From contig PGYB01000003.1 of the NCBI GenBank assembly GCA_002839445.1, forward strand, positions 310,001 through 374,000: DNA of 64,000 nucleotides, given 5' to 3'. Both the position numbers and the translations under genes were made by a program. This document shows positions 34,145-43,319 of the stretch, in pieces; the first letter of the stretch is position 1; every line of letters begins with the position of its first letter. The notes under the pieces are model-generated. The model did no database searches and was not told where the DNA came from. It saw nothing but the letters and a program-made list of their open reading frames with translations. The DNA is from Candidatus Riflebacteria bacterium HGW-Riflebacteria-1 (GTDB taxonomy: Bacteria > Muiribacteriota > Ozemobacteria > Ozemobacterales > Ozemobacteraceae).

Positions 34145-34896
34145 GGATGCACTCCATTCAGCTTGCCGCGCACGTTAAAACAGGTTCTTACAGTGAATGC
34201 CGGGGGATCGGAAGGATCGCGCTCTTCGCCTTTGCGGATCAGCGAGACGCGAGCGTGCACGAGATATGGCCCCGAGCCATCAAGATCGTAGGGTTCGAAG
34301 CTGTAAAGATTTTTCGTTGGCAGAATCGACGCGGCGCCACTGATAGAAACCGGCTTGCGATTTGTTGTATAAATCAGTATATCACGCACACCGTCGCAGA
34401 CTTTGCGCTCATACTGCTTCTGCGCGACATTCGGCATATCGGTTTTGACTCGGCGATAAAGATCACTGGTTCCGTCTTCGGCCTTCTTGAGAAAGTATTC
34501 GATTATCTCTTCGCGCAGAAAATTCGGGTCGGGCGGCTTAATCGAAAAATCAAAAATCTGGCGGCGCAGCACGCAGACCTGACCTTCGTTTATCGGCATC
34601 AGTGCCTCGACCGTCTGCCGGTTGGTCTGTTGCGGAAAATCGAGCCAGTTTGAGTTGCGAATATCGTTACCCAGATGCGCAAACAGGCGACGGGCGCTTT
34701 CATTTACCCCAATGTGCTCAAGCGCGGTCTTTATCGACTTAACCTCAGCAAAAAAGAGCCGGTAAGCGGCAAGCATGAATAGAATAAACAGACCAGTGGC
34801 AATCATAACCTCGACCAGCGTAACAGCGCGGCGCCGATTGGAGCGGCGGCCGTCAGCGTCAGTCGATGAATAGACCTTTTTTATAATTGCTACCAT
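34141..34896 (-). CDS. PilW/GspJ-like type IV pseudopilin
   Basis: 251 residues. Class III prepilin signal: a basic leader (GRRSNRRRA), then VTLVEVMIATGLFILFML, with the glutamate at position +5 of the mature helix (about residues 24-45). The rest is an extracytoplasmic beta-rich head. It overlaps the upstream PilV-like gene by 7 bases and the PilX-like gene by 4, so the three are coupled. Probably a minor pseudopilin that initiates fibre assembly; a prepilin peptidase must act on it but is not in this window. Confidence 0.8.
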   Translation of the reverse strand: MVAIIKKVYSSTDADGRRSNRRRAVTLVEVMIATGLFILFMLAAYRLFFAEVKSIKTALEHIGVNESARRLFAHLGNDIRNSNWLDFPQQTNRQTVEALMPINEGQVCVLRRQIFDFSIKPPDPNFLREEIIEYFLKKAEDGTSDLYRRVKTDMPNVAQKQYERKVCDGVRDILIYTTNRKPVSISGAASILPTKNLYSFEPYDLDGSGPYLVHARVSLIRKGEERDPSDPPAFTVRTCFNVRGKLNGVHP

Positions 34897-35402
34897 TGAT
34901 CGCAGTGCGTCGTGACCAGTTCAAATTCAACCGGGTTGCCATCTTCAGTGGCGCGCCAGCTGACGTTTACCCTGACCAGCTTGAGGCCGGACCCGGTAAA
35001 CTCGTTATCAGAGGGAACGTCTTTAATGCTTATCGTCCGGTGGTAATCAATGTTTCCGACGGTAACGACCGGAACGAATCCTTCGCCATTCTTGTCAAAC
35101 ATATTATCAGCCGAATTAAAATCAGCCAGCAGAGTATCTTTTCGCCGATCGCCATCGACGCCCAGCTCATGGGAACGGGCGGCGCGAATTGCTTCTACTG
35201 CCTGATTTGCGAGAAATATGGCCGTTTCGTAATTGCGAACCTTGCGCACCCCGGTAAAGCTGCTTGATATTGTCCAGCCAATGATAAAGACAACAACGAG
35301 CAGCAAAGCGGCGATCAGAATCTCGACAAAAGTCATCGCCGCGTTCGAGCGACGACCAGACGCGATGATGTTGTTGCGGGCTGATATATTGTTCTGACTC
35401 AT
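34890..35402 (-). CDS. PilV/GspI-like type IV pseudopilin
   Basis: About 170 residues. The prepilin motif is NAAMTFVEILIAALLLVVVF (about residues 21-40), with a glutamate five residues into the helix; the residue before the usual cleavage site is alanine rather than glycine. The ATG at 35402 (MSQNN) is chosen over 35426 because the -10 element TAGAAT, with its TGG extension, covers the earlier codon. First gene of the minus-strand pseudopilin operon. The head has a pattern typical of PilV (FLANQAVEAIRAAR after the helix). Confidence 0.75.
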   Translation of the reverse strand: MSQNNISARNNIIASGRRSNAAMTFVEILIAALLLVVVFIIGWTISSSFTGVRKVRNYETAIFLANQAVEAIRAARSHELGVDGDRRKDTLLADFNSADNMFDKNGEGFVPVVTVGNIDYHRTISIKDVPSDNEFTGSGLKLVRVNVSWRATEDGNPVEFELVTTHCDQW

Positions 35403-35496
35403 AACAGTACACGAATATTCTACCATACTCGCCCCAAAAATTGCAGAAATACCGTTTAACTATCAGAGCAAACGAGAACTTTGCATTATAAAGCGA

Positions 35497-35530
35497 AGGG
35501 CTGCCGCGAGGATTCGCGGCAGCCCTTTTT
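35497..35530 (-). terminator. Strong hairpin terminator between the secreted-protein pair and the pseudopilin operon
   Basis: A perfect 13-bp stem, AGGGCTGCCGCGA (35497-35509), GGAT loop, TCGCGGCAGCCCT (35514-35526). The T-run follows on the plus strand (35526-35530), but the only gene that needs it is the minus-strand gene ending at 35548. On that strand the tail is TTCGCTTT, so its efficiency on the minus strand is uncertain. Confidence 0.6.
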
Positions 35531-35547
35531 ATGAGAGCTGGTTTAAG

Positions 35548-36528
35548 TCAGAAAACGTCGGCCGGGTTGAGGCCGGCTTCCATGACCACGGCGTCGGGGC
35601 TTCTGAATTCAGATCCACCACGGAAATCACGAGTCTCGGGACCTTCGGTGATTTCTTTGACAAAGCGCGGATCGATTCTGGGGTTTTCAAGATTGCCATT
35701 AGGCGGGTTCGGCGCGTCAGAAGTCGGCACCCACAGGAAATCGGGGTGGTTCTTGGTTGAATCGCCGGTCCATTCGCCAGAAACGATGTTGCCGTTGGCA
35801 TCAAGAAACAGGTTATAGGTGTAGCGATGCATAAACCACTTGGTGCCAATGAAGCCAGGCGCAACGTTATCGTCAACGAAATAGCAGGTGGTAGTAACTT
35901 TGAGCTTGCGATCGTCGAACCAGCCGGTTGTCCAGGATGATTCAAACTTGTAGAGCGGAAAGTTCCAGACCATGCGACCGGCATCGGTGTCGGCAATCAT
36001 GGCGCTTTTTCCTGAGCCGATATACTGAATGAGAAGGCGATGAAATTCATCCGGGTAAATATCGTTGTAGTCATCGCCGGGGCGACCCCAGTTGCGATTA
36101 CCATAGAACGTGCAGTAGGTGTTCATATACTGTTCAGAAAGAATACCTTTCTGATCGGCCGGATGAAACTGAATGCCGTTGCGAACATGTGTACGTTTGG
36201 GTTCAGGAGTCAAAATAGACGCAGCTGCCCAGCCGTTGCAATGGCCTTCCCAGTTTTCGGCCTTGGGATTGTAATGGTTGTTGCGAATATCGCTTTCCCA
36301 GGCGACTGCGCCGGGGTTTTTGCCGGTTCGCGACTGCACATAAGCGTCATATTTTTCAAAAGGAGCCGGACTGTGTCCGGGCCAGCCCTTGACGAGAAAG
36401 CCTTTTTTGCGCGACCACCAGTCACCCGACCAGGGTGCCGGCTTGATTTCGCCACGGGCAGAATCTGCCATCGCCAGCAGCGGTGTAATAACAACAAATA
36501 ATGCGACAATCAGACTCAGCTTTTTCAT
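35548..36528 (-). CDS. Secreted transglutaminase-elicitor-like protein
   Basis: 326 residues with a signal peptide (core LIVALFVVITPLLA, cleavage near residue 21). The segment WEGHCNGWAAASIL (about residues 92-105) resembles the active-site region of the transglutaminase elicitor family (cysteine followed by GWA). Further matches in style are the PWSGDWWSRKKG opening and the aromatic, aspartate-rich middle. It may therefore be a secreted protein-crosslinking enzyme or a relative. The ATG overlaps the stop of the upstream gene by one base (TGATG). Family assignment is from memory of the motif and not certain. Confidence 0.55.
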   Translation of the reverse strand: MKKLSLIVALFVVITPLLAMADSARGEIKPAPWSGDWWSRKKGFLVKGWPGHSPAPFEKYDAYVQSRTGKNPGAVAWESDIRNNHYNPKAENWEGHCNGWAAASILTPEPKRTHVRNGIQFHPADQKGILSEQYMNTYCTFYGNRNWGRPGDDYNDIYPDEFHRLLIQYIGSGKSAMIADTDAGRMVWNFPLYKFESSWTTGWFDDRKLKVTTTCYFVDDNVAPGFIGTKWFMHRYTYNLFLDANGNIVSGEWTGDSTKNHPDFLWVPTSDAPNPPNGNLENPRIDPRFVKEITEGPETRDFRGGSEFRSPDAVVMEAGLNPADVF

Positions 36529-37325
36529 CAGTCATTACCTCCGGTCTGGGAATTGGCTCCCGGCAATTCAGAGGCCGGAACCAGGCGAACCTTGCGCGAG
36601 CGATTTTCAGAAGAAACAGCCCAGGGGCTGCCTTCCTGCCAGAGCTGAAGCAGGTTAGTGCTTGAGCGTTCTTCTGCAACTTCGACCTGATAAGTCGCGC
36701 CACTTGAGCGGTATGCTGCAAAAGTATCTGAATACTGACGCTCAGGCTTTTTGCTTTTCTGGCCGATCGTGCGCTTGAATGACAGCGTTCCGACTTTGGA
36801 AGCGCGGCTGAACTTCTTTTCGGTGGCGCCGCCACGGTAAGCGGCAAAACCGTCAGCGCTCTGAACGCCCTGCGCAGCTGAATTAGTTAACGGGAACACT
36901 GGCAGATCATAAGGAATCAGCGTATCGATGGCAACGAGGGGCTCGGGATTTTCAGGGTCAATATCTCTTTCTGAAAAGCGCATTCCTTCAGTTGTCGGAA
37001 AAATATCGATAACTCTGACCGGCTTGAGATCTTCGACGGCCAGCCAGAGAATAGCCTGCACCTTCATTTCGCCGTGGCGCGGAAAAACATGAACAATATA
37101 GCACTGGCGGCCAAGTTTTTCTTTGATGGCACGAACGCGGAAAACCCACTGAATCGGGGGAAGCCAGGCTTCGCCATCGCCTTTCAAGTCGCGATAAGAC
37201 GCTTCGAGAACCCAGCGATCGCCAGCTTTCCAGGTGGGTACGAAGCCCTTCTGCAAATCTTCGGCAAAACCTGCTGCCGAAAAGGCAATAAGCAAAACGA
37301 TGCTCAAAACCAAAGTTCGTTTCAT
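36528..37325 (-). CDS. Secreted protein of unknown function, operon partner of the transglutaminase-like gene
   Basis: 265 residues from the ATG at 37325, which has a GGAGG ribosome binding site 8 bases upstream; the frame is open to 37427, but that part lacks a site. Signal peptide MKRTLVLSIVLLIAFSAAGF, cleaved after FAE. The mature part is beta-rich with a WKAGDRWVLEASYRDLKG opening and a serine/arginine-rich tail; I do not recognise a family. It is coupled to the next gene (TGATG), so the two probably act together outside the cytoplasm. Confidence 0.6.
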   Translation of the reverse strand: MKRTLVLSIVLLIAFSAAGFAEDLQKGFVPTWKAGDRWVLEASYRDLKGDGEAWLPPIQWVFRVRAIKEKLGRQCYIVHVFPRHGEMKVQAILWLAVEDLKPVRVIDIFPTTEGMRFSERDIDPENPEPLVAIDTLIPYDLPVFPLTNSAAQGVQSADGFAAYRGGATEKKFSRASKVGTLSFKRTIGQKSKKPERQYSDTFAAYRSSGATYQVEVAEERSSTNLLQLWQEGSPWAVSSENRSRKVRLVPASELPGANSQTGGND

Positions 37326-37415
37326 AATAACCTCCAGAGCCCTAGAAAAGAGATATACAGTTATTGTACGAATATTTACAACAAGCGTCAAGACACCCGC
37401 GGCTAAAATAAAAAG

Positions 37416-37489
37416 CGCGCCTATCAAGATTCGAACTTGAGACCCCAGGATTAGGAATCCTGTGCTCTATCCAACTGAGCTATAGGCGC
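37416..37489 (-). tRNA. tRNA-Arg (anticodon CCT)
   Basis: The minus strand folds as a cloverleaf: acceptor GCGCCTA with TAGGCGC, D-arm GCTCAGTTGGATAGAGC, anticodon stem CAGGA/TCCTG with loop TTCCTAA (anticodon CCT, reading AGG), and T-arm with TTCGAAT. The discriminator is G, and the 3' CCA is not encoded (GCTTTT follows). Confidence 0.95.
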
Positions 37490-37501
37490 TGGCTTGTGTT
37501 C

Positions 37502-37530
37502 ATACTACTAATTTTTGCTGGTAAAATCAA
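37502..37530 (-). promoter_or_regulatory. Promoter of tRNA-Arg
   Basis: Minus strand TTGATT (37530-37525), 17-base spacer, TAGTAT (37507-37502), 12 bases before the tRNA 5' end. Confidence 0.55.
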
Positions 37531-37589
37531 GCTGTAATGATTTAGATTGTATGGTATCCATTAAATATATGAAGTTCAGGAGCAGCGAA

Positions 37590-38159
37590 TTGAAAAAGCA
37601 TCTGATTTTGACAATACTGACGACCCTTATGCTGTTCGCAACTGGCGCATCATCGGTCATGGCCGCCGATACTGGCAAGCTTATTACCAACCAGTGCCGC
37701 CAGAACCTCAAAATGCTCAATGAGGTCATGAAGAAACATGTCGAAAAGAACAATGAGCTGCTGCCGCCGTGGGCTAATTATGCCACAGTAAAAGGCAGTA
37801 TGCTCAGCTTTGATGACCTGCCTCAGGATCCGGTTGCTCCAACACCCGACTGCAAGTACAATCTGATCAGCAACAGCCGCGATGATTTTCAGTGGTATTG
37901 CACTCTACATGGTGTTCTCGAAGGCGAAAAAACAATTACTTTTCAGTATCATGAACATCGGATCATGGCTAAAACCACAAACAGATACATGAGCAACCAG
38001 CGCTACAAGGACCACAACAGTGATCTGCTGCGCTGGACAGAATATGCACCCACCCCGGTCGAACGTTTTAAGTATCACTATAATATGAATCCGCTCAGCA
38101 CCATATTGTTGCTGAGCGGAGCTTTGGTGGTTCTGGTTATTGTTTACCGGAGCCTGTAA
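37590..38159 (+). CDS. Pilin-ectodomain-like protein with signal peptide and C-terminal membrane anchor
   Basis: 189 residues from TTG 37590, chosen for AGGAG (37578-37582) at 7 bases and because it yields a clean signal peptide (KKHLILTILTTLMLFATG, cleaved after VMA). The mature part resembles the globular head of some type IV pseudopilins: CRQNLKMLNEVMKKHVEKNN (about residues 36-55), an intervening DLPQDPVAPTPDCKYNL and YCTLHG (about 108-113). The classical prepilin helix is missing; instead there is a C-terminal membrane helix (STILLLSGALVVLVIVYRSL). It may be a non-fibre protein carrying a pilin-type head. The similarity is a pattern judgement, not a database match. Confidence 0.55.
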   Translation: MKKHLILTILTTLMLFATGASSVMAADTGKLITNQCRQNLKMLNEVMKKHVEKNNELLPPWANYATVKGSMLSFDDLPQDPVAPTPDCKYNLISNSRDDFQWYCTLHGVLEGEKTITFQYHEHRIMAKTTNRYMSNQRYKDHNSDLLRWTEYAPTPVERFKYHYNMNPLSTILLLSGALVVLVIVYRSL

Positions 38160-38171
38160 ATCTTTTTAAGA

Positions 38172-38879
38172 TCAGCGATCAAGCGGAAGCTTAACTTCTT
38201 CTGACAGCTGATTCAACATGGTATCAACCCAGTAGCCAGAATAGCCGAGTCGGCGCGCCTTAAAAAGGTTCAAAATAGCGCGGCCGCGCTGTTCCTGTTG
38301 TGTCCAGGCCATGGCCAGCACGACATAAGGCCAGCCGGTTTTGTGGTGGCGACCTTCAAGATATTCAATGGTCTTTTTGGGCTGACGAAGAGCCAGATGT
38401 AATGCTGCCAGATCATAGATCAGGTATTCGTTGGCAGGATTCAGATAAAGAGCCAGCGTCAATTCTTCGTAAGCATCTAAAAAAGCGCCTCGACCGGCAA
38501 AGATAAGGCCGAGAGCACGGTGCGCGTCTGAATTTTCCGGATCACGGTCGACTGCCTGACGCGCGTAGTATTCAGCAGTGTCAAATTCAGACTGGGTCGA
38601 GTATCCGAGCAGCGAGAGATGGAAGTATATTTTGCCAAGTTCGAGATAGCCTGCTTTTTCACTCTTTTCGAATACCAGAGAGTCTTCGTAGTGTTTCCAG
38701 GCCTGGCGCAAGAGCTCAACATTTCCGCGCTGTATTCCCTCTTCGATCATTTCCTGCGGGTCGACAAGCGGGATTCCGCCCTCAACAACTCTTATAGAAA
38801 GAGCCGAAGCAGTCATAACCGAAGCGAGAATGAAGACTGCCGGCAGAACAAACATTTTGATTTTATTGCCAATAGACAT
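38172..38879 (-). CDS. Secreted or membrane-anchored TPR protein
   Basis: 235 residues. The ATG at 38879 is preferred over 38885 because the AGGAGG site then has a proper 6-base gap. A signal peptide or membrane anchor (KMFVLPAVFILASVMTASAL) is followed by about four tetratricopeptide repeats (for example YLELGKIYFHLSLLGYS, AYEELTLALYLNPANEYL) between residues 55 and 200. Probably a scaffold for protein contacts in the periplasm. Divergent from the diguanylate cyclase gene and convergent with the pilin-like gene (12-base gap). Confidence 0.75.
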   Translation of the reverse strand: MSIGNKIKMFVLPAVFILASVMTASALSIRVVEGGIPLVDPQEMIEEGIQRGNVELLRQAWKHYEDSLVFEKSEKAGYLELGKIYFHLSLLGYSTQSEFDTAEYYARQAVDRDPENSDAHRALGLIFAGRGAFLDAYEELTLALYLNPANEYLIYDLAALHLALRQPKKTIEYLEGRHHKTGWPYVVLAMAWTQQEQRGRAILNLFKARRLGYSGYWVDTMLNQLSEEVKLPLDR

Positions 38880-38952
38880 TTGCATCCTCCTGATGTTATT
38901 AATTAGCCTGACTAATCTCTATCATGATAAGCATGCAAAATCCAGCAAAATT

Positions 38953-41900
38953 ATGACAAGCGGACCCGTAGATAAACAGGCTTTTAAGTCGAGTCTGAGC
39001 CAGCCAACCGTCTGGCTGGTTCTTTTTGTCTTTTTCGCGGCACTGCCAATTCTTGTCTATTACGAGTGTTACAGTCGTTATCTCGACGAGCAGTTCAACC
39101 GCAGTCGAGAAGCGGTAATCAAGATTTTTCACCGCGAACTGACCTCTTTTGGCAACAAGGCTACCAATCGCCAGATATTTTTGCATCAGCTGCAAAGCTA
39201 TCGCGACGGGCTGCGCCGCAATTTTCCCGAGACTGATCGCAACGTAGTACTGAGCGAAGGCCTCATGGAAGAGTTGCCGCAAAACGCCAGCCTGATCTCC
39301 TGGGATAGCAAGGGAAAGCTGGTCGAAGAACTCACCTTCAGCAAGCACAGTGGCTTAACAGGAGAACAGACAGCAAGCCTTATCAAGACACTGCTTGACA
39401 CACACAGCGATTTTTCGGCAGGCGCGAACCTGCAGACTATTCAGGAGATCGAGGTCTTTGAGAAAACGCATGCCGACTTTTTTGCGCAGCTGATACCACT
39501 GACCGGGCGGGCATTCTCATTCACCAAGGCATTTACCACCCCAAACACCATGTTTGGCAGCTATCTGTCAAATTCAGAATCTTTCTTTTACTGGGATTTC
39601 TTGAACAACCAGGATAATAATCAGGGCGGATTCATGGTGTTTATTCCGTTGAAGTCCCTGCCGGTGAACTTCGGACTCTCGCAGATACTGATCAGAGACC
39701 CGAGTGCCACGCCTGAATTCACCAACGGTTTTTTCGATCAGACCACCGGGCAGATAGAATTATCGTACCCGGGGCTGATGGAACAGGTAAAGAAAGGCGT
39801 AGAGCTGTTTAACGACGGCCTCAACAACCCGATTTTTTACGACGACTGGGTATTATTCGTAAAACCTCTCGCAGAAAGCACTTCGGCAAACATTTTCGCC
39901 ATGTTCTCGACACAGTCGCAGCGTGTTGCCAGCGAATCGCAAAAGGGTCAGGCCAGATCAGCCGGTATTATCCTTATGCTGATCGCGGTAGTATTCTTCT
40001 ATCACTCTTATAGACTGGCATCAACAACCGGTCTGTCTCTGCGAAAAAAAGTGGCTGGCCTTTTTCTGCTCTGCATGCAGCTGCCGATTTCGATCTTGAT
40101 CTTCCTCGGGGTCCAGTTTGCGCTCAGCCAGGAAAGCGTGCTCAGCCAGCGCGCAGAAACTCAGCTGGTCGAACTGGTCAAAAAAGTAGACCACTCGGCC
40201 CTCGATCATTACAGAAACACAACTGAATGGCTGAAATCTCTCAAGCGACTGCCCGAAATTCAGGAGCTGAACAAGCAGAAACTGCATGAAACCTTCTTTG
40301 AGTTCAGCCGCAGCAACCAGCTGCAAAGCTATTATCTGATCGGGCTTGACGGCAGTATAGAGTTTGACGTGGACAACCTCAAGTCTGACAGCGGCAATCG
40401 CAACTTTATCAAAGATCTTGGCATGCGAATACTGGCTGCAAGCTCAGGCAAAGCTGAGACAAGTGTCGCCAACCTGTCAACGCCTGCTGAAAGCCTGTTT
40501 GACCTGATGACGCACAAGACCGGCAACATGCATCTGGCTGTCTGGCCAGGCACCAGCCGACAGAATTTTGTTTTTACTGATACCGTCACCGTAGCTTCGG
40601 GGCAGCGTTACGCCATAATAGCCACTCTCGACAAAACTGAACTTGACCGCAACTACCTCAGACAGGTTGTGACCCAACAGCACCGGCTTGGCCCCGATCG
40701 CGAAATAATAATACTTAAAGAAGACGATATTTCTGACGCCATGCCGCGCCTGTCAGCGACCTTCAAGGCCAACCTGCTGCCAATGCTTTCAACAACCCGC
40801 ATTTCGAACATCATCGAAACCGACCGCGTTAACGACGAGAACGATCGCCTGCTGGTAGCAATCGGCCGCGGCGTCAACACACCTGATTTTCTTATTGGTG
40901 CCAGATTCAGCTGGCATAAGATTACCGATACCATTCAAATGACTTACCTGCTGGTAATTCTGGGCCTGTTCTTAAGCCTTTCAGCCTCAATTTTTCTGAT
41001 CACCGTTCTGATCAGAGAATTTCTCAAGCCGGTTTCTATCTTGTCAGCTGGCGCCAAAAGCATTATTGGCGGCGACCTCAACCTTGAACTGCCGATGTTC
41101 GCGCGTGACGAACTCGGGGAATTGTCGATAACGTTCAACGCCATGACCAGACGCCTGCGCAACCGTCTTACCGAACTGACGGTTCTTTACAACCTCACAC
41201 AAAAAGCTTCAACAACGCACAGTCAGCGCGAAATATTCGATCTGGCCGCCAGCAACCTGCAGAAGCATCTGAATGCCGAAAGCTCTGGTACAGCCTGGTT
41301 TAATGAAGGCGAAGGCGTCGACAGCATTTATCTGGCAGAACATCTTGGTGAAAAAGAAAGCGAAGCGATCAAAAGCAGCGTTAAAGGCGCTTTGCGAACC
41401 ATGCAGTCAACCGCTGAATACAGCACCGTTCTTGAACGCTACATTCTGGGTGTTCCGCTGTTCTTTGAAGAAAAGAAATTTGGCGCGATCTATCTGGTTT
41501 TTCCGAAAGAACGTGGCAAGGAAAAGCTGAATCTTTCTGATGATGAAAAGAGTTTCATCGAAACTCTCAGACACCATCTGTCGCTGATTATCGAGAAACA
41601 GCGTCTGTTTGAGCAGGCAATAACCGATGGTCTCACCAGACTCTACCTCAGACGCTTCTTTCTGGCCACTCTCGAAAAGGAAATCAGCCGGTCGAAACGC
41701 TATCAACTTGAAGTCTGCGTTGTATTGCTTGATATCGACCATTTCAAAGTTTTCAACGACACCTACGGTCATCAGGCCGGCGACTATGTGTTGCGCGAAA
41801 CAGCACAGCGCATTATGGAAAGCATAAGGTCGGTCGACACGCCAGGCCGCTATGGCGGCGAAGAAATGGCGGTCATTCTTCCGCAGACTGGCATTAAAGA

Positions 41901-42117
41901 CGGCTTTGTTGTAGCCGAGCGTATTCGCAAATCAATCGAAGGCGCTGAATACACCTTCAAGAATGACTCGATGCGGGTTACCGCTTCTCTGGGTATCACT
42001 GCTCTTCATTTGCGCGACGTAAGCCTCGAAGAAATGATTGAAGAGGCCGATAAAGCGCTGTATGTAGCCAAGAGCAAGGGTCGTAACCAGGTCAGAATAG
42101 CTCCCGAGGCGATGTAA
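38953..42117 (+). CDS. Membrane diguanylate cyclase with two sensory loops, HAMP, GAF-like and GGDEF domains
   Basis: Makes c-di-GMP from GTP. 1,054 residues from the ATG at 38953. Four membrane helices lie at about 19-38, 336-355, 365-388 and 663-685, enclosing two large extracytoplasmic loops (about 300 and 270 residues). HAMP (about 686-735) with RDELGELSITFNAM, a GAF-like segment (about 745-880) and GGDEF (about 890-1050) follow. The active site reads RYGGEEM (about 969), and an RxxD inhibitory site (RSVD) sits at the right distance before it, so catalysis and product feedback are expected. First gene of the run with two pseudopilins; no good ribosome binding site is seen before its ATG. 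Confidence 0.9.
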   Translation: MTSGPVDKQAFKSSLSQPTVWLVLFVFFAALPILVYYECYSRYLDEQFNRSREAVIKIFHRELTSFGNKATNRQIFLHQLQSYRDGLRRNFPETDRNVVLSEGLMEELPQNASLISWDSKGKLVEELTFSKHSGLTGEQTASLIKTLLDTHSDFSAGANLQTIQEIEVFEKTHADFFAQLIPLTGRAFSFTKAFTTPNTMFGSYLSNSESFFYWDFLNNQDNNQGGFMVFIPLKSLPVNFGLSQILIRDPSATPEFTNGFFDQTTGQIELSYPGLMEQVKKGVELFNDGLNNPIFYDDWVLFVKPLAESTSANIFAMFSTQSQRVASESQKGQARSAGIILMLIAVVFFYHSYRLASTTGLSLRKKVAGLFLLCMQLPISILIFLGVQFALSQESVLSQRAETQLVELVKKVDHSALDHYRNTTEWLKSLKRLPEIQELNKQKLHETFFEFSRSNQLQSYYLIGLDGSIEFDVDNLKSDSGNRNFIKDLGMRILAASSGKAETSVANLSTPAESLFDLMTHKTGNMHLAVWPGTSRQNFVFTDTVTVASGQRYAIIATLDKTELDRNYLRQVVTQQHRLGPDREIIILKEDDISDAMPRLSATFKANLLPMLSTTRISNIIETDRVNDENDRLLVAIGRGVNTPDFLIGARFSWHKITDTIQMTYLLVILGLFLSLSASIFLITVLIREFLKPVSILSAGAKSIIGGDLNLELPMFARDELGELSITFNAMTRRLRNRLTELTVLYNLTQKASTTHSQREIFDLAASNLQKHLNAESSGTAWFNEGEGVDSIYLAEHLGEKESEAIKSSVKGALRTMQSTAEYSTVLERYILGVPLFFEEKKFGAIYLVFPKERGKEKLNLSDDEKSFIETLRHHLSLIIEKQRLFEQAITDGLTRLYLRRFFLATLEKEISRSKRYQLEVCVVLLDIDHFKVFNDTYGHQAGDYVLRETAQRIMESIRSVDTPGRYGGEEMAVILPQTGIKDGFVVAERIRKSIEGAEYTFKNDSMRVTASLGITALHLRDVSLEEMIEEADKALYVAKSKGRNQVRIAPEAM

Positions 42118-42696
42118 GTGAAAATTATAGTGCAGAATGGCATGGCGGCAAAACATCAGGGTTTCACGCTGGTCGAAATTCTAGTGGTGCTGTCTCTGGT
42201 TGGAGTGCTGGCGCTGCCGTTTACCAACATGTTTATTTTCGGGGTGCGCGGCAGTCATGACAATGCCGAGCATATTCTCGCCTATAATCTGGCCCGCGAG
42301 AAAGTCGAAGAGATCAAAAGCCTGCCATTCGACCAGGTTAAGTCTGATTACGAGAACTTTCGCGAAGTTTACCAGGACCGCCATGGCTTTGATGAGCCAT
42401 ATTACAACGACAGCGCCTTCGAAAAATATTTTTCTGACGTTTTTACCGACGAATCTTTAAAAGACGGCGATATGCTGATGACCTGGAATCGCCTTAAAAT
42501 CGCCTATCCCAGAACCTACCTGCGCAAACTGCAGACGTATCCGGAAGACTATCGCTATTACCGCCGGGTGGTCAAGGTTGATCGCATAACTGATTCGGCA
42601 ATGCCTTCAAAAACAAAAAAAGTCAGCGTTCTGGTATTTGACCGCGACGGCAAAAAAATCGCTGACCTGGCCACTCTGATCGGACAGCACAAATGA
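42118..42696 (+). CDS. Type IV pseudopilin (PilV/GspI-like)
   Basis: 192 residues with GTG start directly after the cyclase stop (TAAGTG). The prepilin motif is KHQG|FTLVEILVVLSLVGVLALPF (about residues 13-36) with glycine before the cleavage point and glutamate at +5. The head carries a tyrosine/arginine-rich segment; a late VSVLVFDRDGKK part is beta-like. It overlaps the next pseudopilin gene by 4 bases. Second pseudopilin set in the window besides the minus-strand operon. Confidence 0.82.
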   Translation: MKIIVQNGMAAKHQGFTLVEILVVLSLVGVLALPFTNMFIFGVRGSHDNAEHILAYNLAREKVEEIKSLPFDQVKSDYENFREVYQDRHGFDEPYYNDSAFEKYFSDVFTDESLKDGDMLMTWNRLKIAYPRTYLRKLQTYPEDYRYYRRVVKVDRITDSAMPSKTKKVSVLVFDRDGKKIADLATLIGQHK

Positions 42697-43319
42697 TCTT
42701 GAAAACTACTGACAAAGGTTTCACTCTGGTCGAAGTTCTGCTGGCAATGTCGCTTACTGTGCTTGTCGGCGGCATTCTTTATCTCATGCAGTCCACCGGC
42801 ATGTCGACCGTGCAAAAGGGTACTTCGCAGCTGATGCTGAATTCAGAAATCAGAAACAAGATGGAGCGAATAACCGGCGAATTGCGCAACAGCAAAGAAA
42901 TTATCGACGTCAAACCGGATATGATTAAAATGCGCTGTTATAAATATTCGGCTGAAAAACCAGATCCCGGCGAAGATGCCCTGGTTACTATCACCTACGA
43001 GGTTGAACGCAACGAAAAGCAGCATATCCTCTGGCGCACCGAGAACCGCGAAAACCCGATAAAAATGCTGGCGCTCGACAAGATCGGCGAAGGTATTTTT
43101 CAGCCATTCTTTGAAGCGCATGATCCGGCCAGCCCGGTCGGCTGGTCTTTTTACCCATTCGACATGATTTCGAATGACTCAGGTCAGCGCCAGCGCATAA
43201 CCCAGGTCAAGATCAAGCTCGACTTCAGTCACCAGCGCGAGTCCGCTGTCGTGGTCACCAGCGTCAGTCTGCGTCCGGCGGCAACCCGCATCAGGCAACC
43301 GAACTGGAAATTCAGATAA
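42693..43319 (+). CDS. Type IV pseudopilin (PilW/GspJ-like)
   Basis: 208 residues. Prepilin signal KG|FTLVEVLLAMSLTVLVGGILY (about residues 8-28). The head begins LMLNSEIRNKMERITGELRNSK, a common PilW/GspJ pattern, and ends in a beta-rich part. ATGA overlap with the previous gene and TAATG overlap with the next show tight coupling. Probably assembles with the PilV-like protein into a pseudopilus tip. Confidence 0.82.
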   Translation: MILKTTDKGFTLVEVLLAMSLTVLVGGILYLMQSTGMSTVQKGTSQLMLNSEIRNKMERITGELRNSKEIIDVKPDMIKMRCYKYSAEKPDPGEDALVTITYEVERNEKQHILWRTENRENPIKMLALDKIGEGIFQPFFEAHDPASPVGWSFYPFDMISNDSGQRQRITQVKIKLDFSHQRESAVVVTSVSLRPAATRIRQPNWKFR

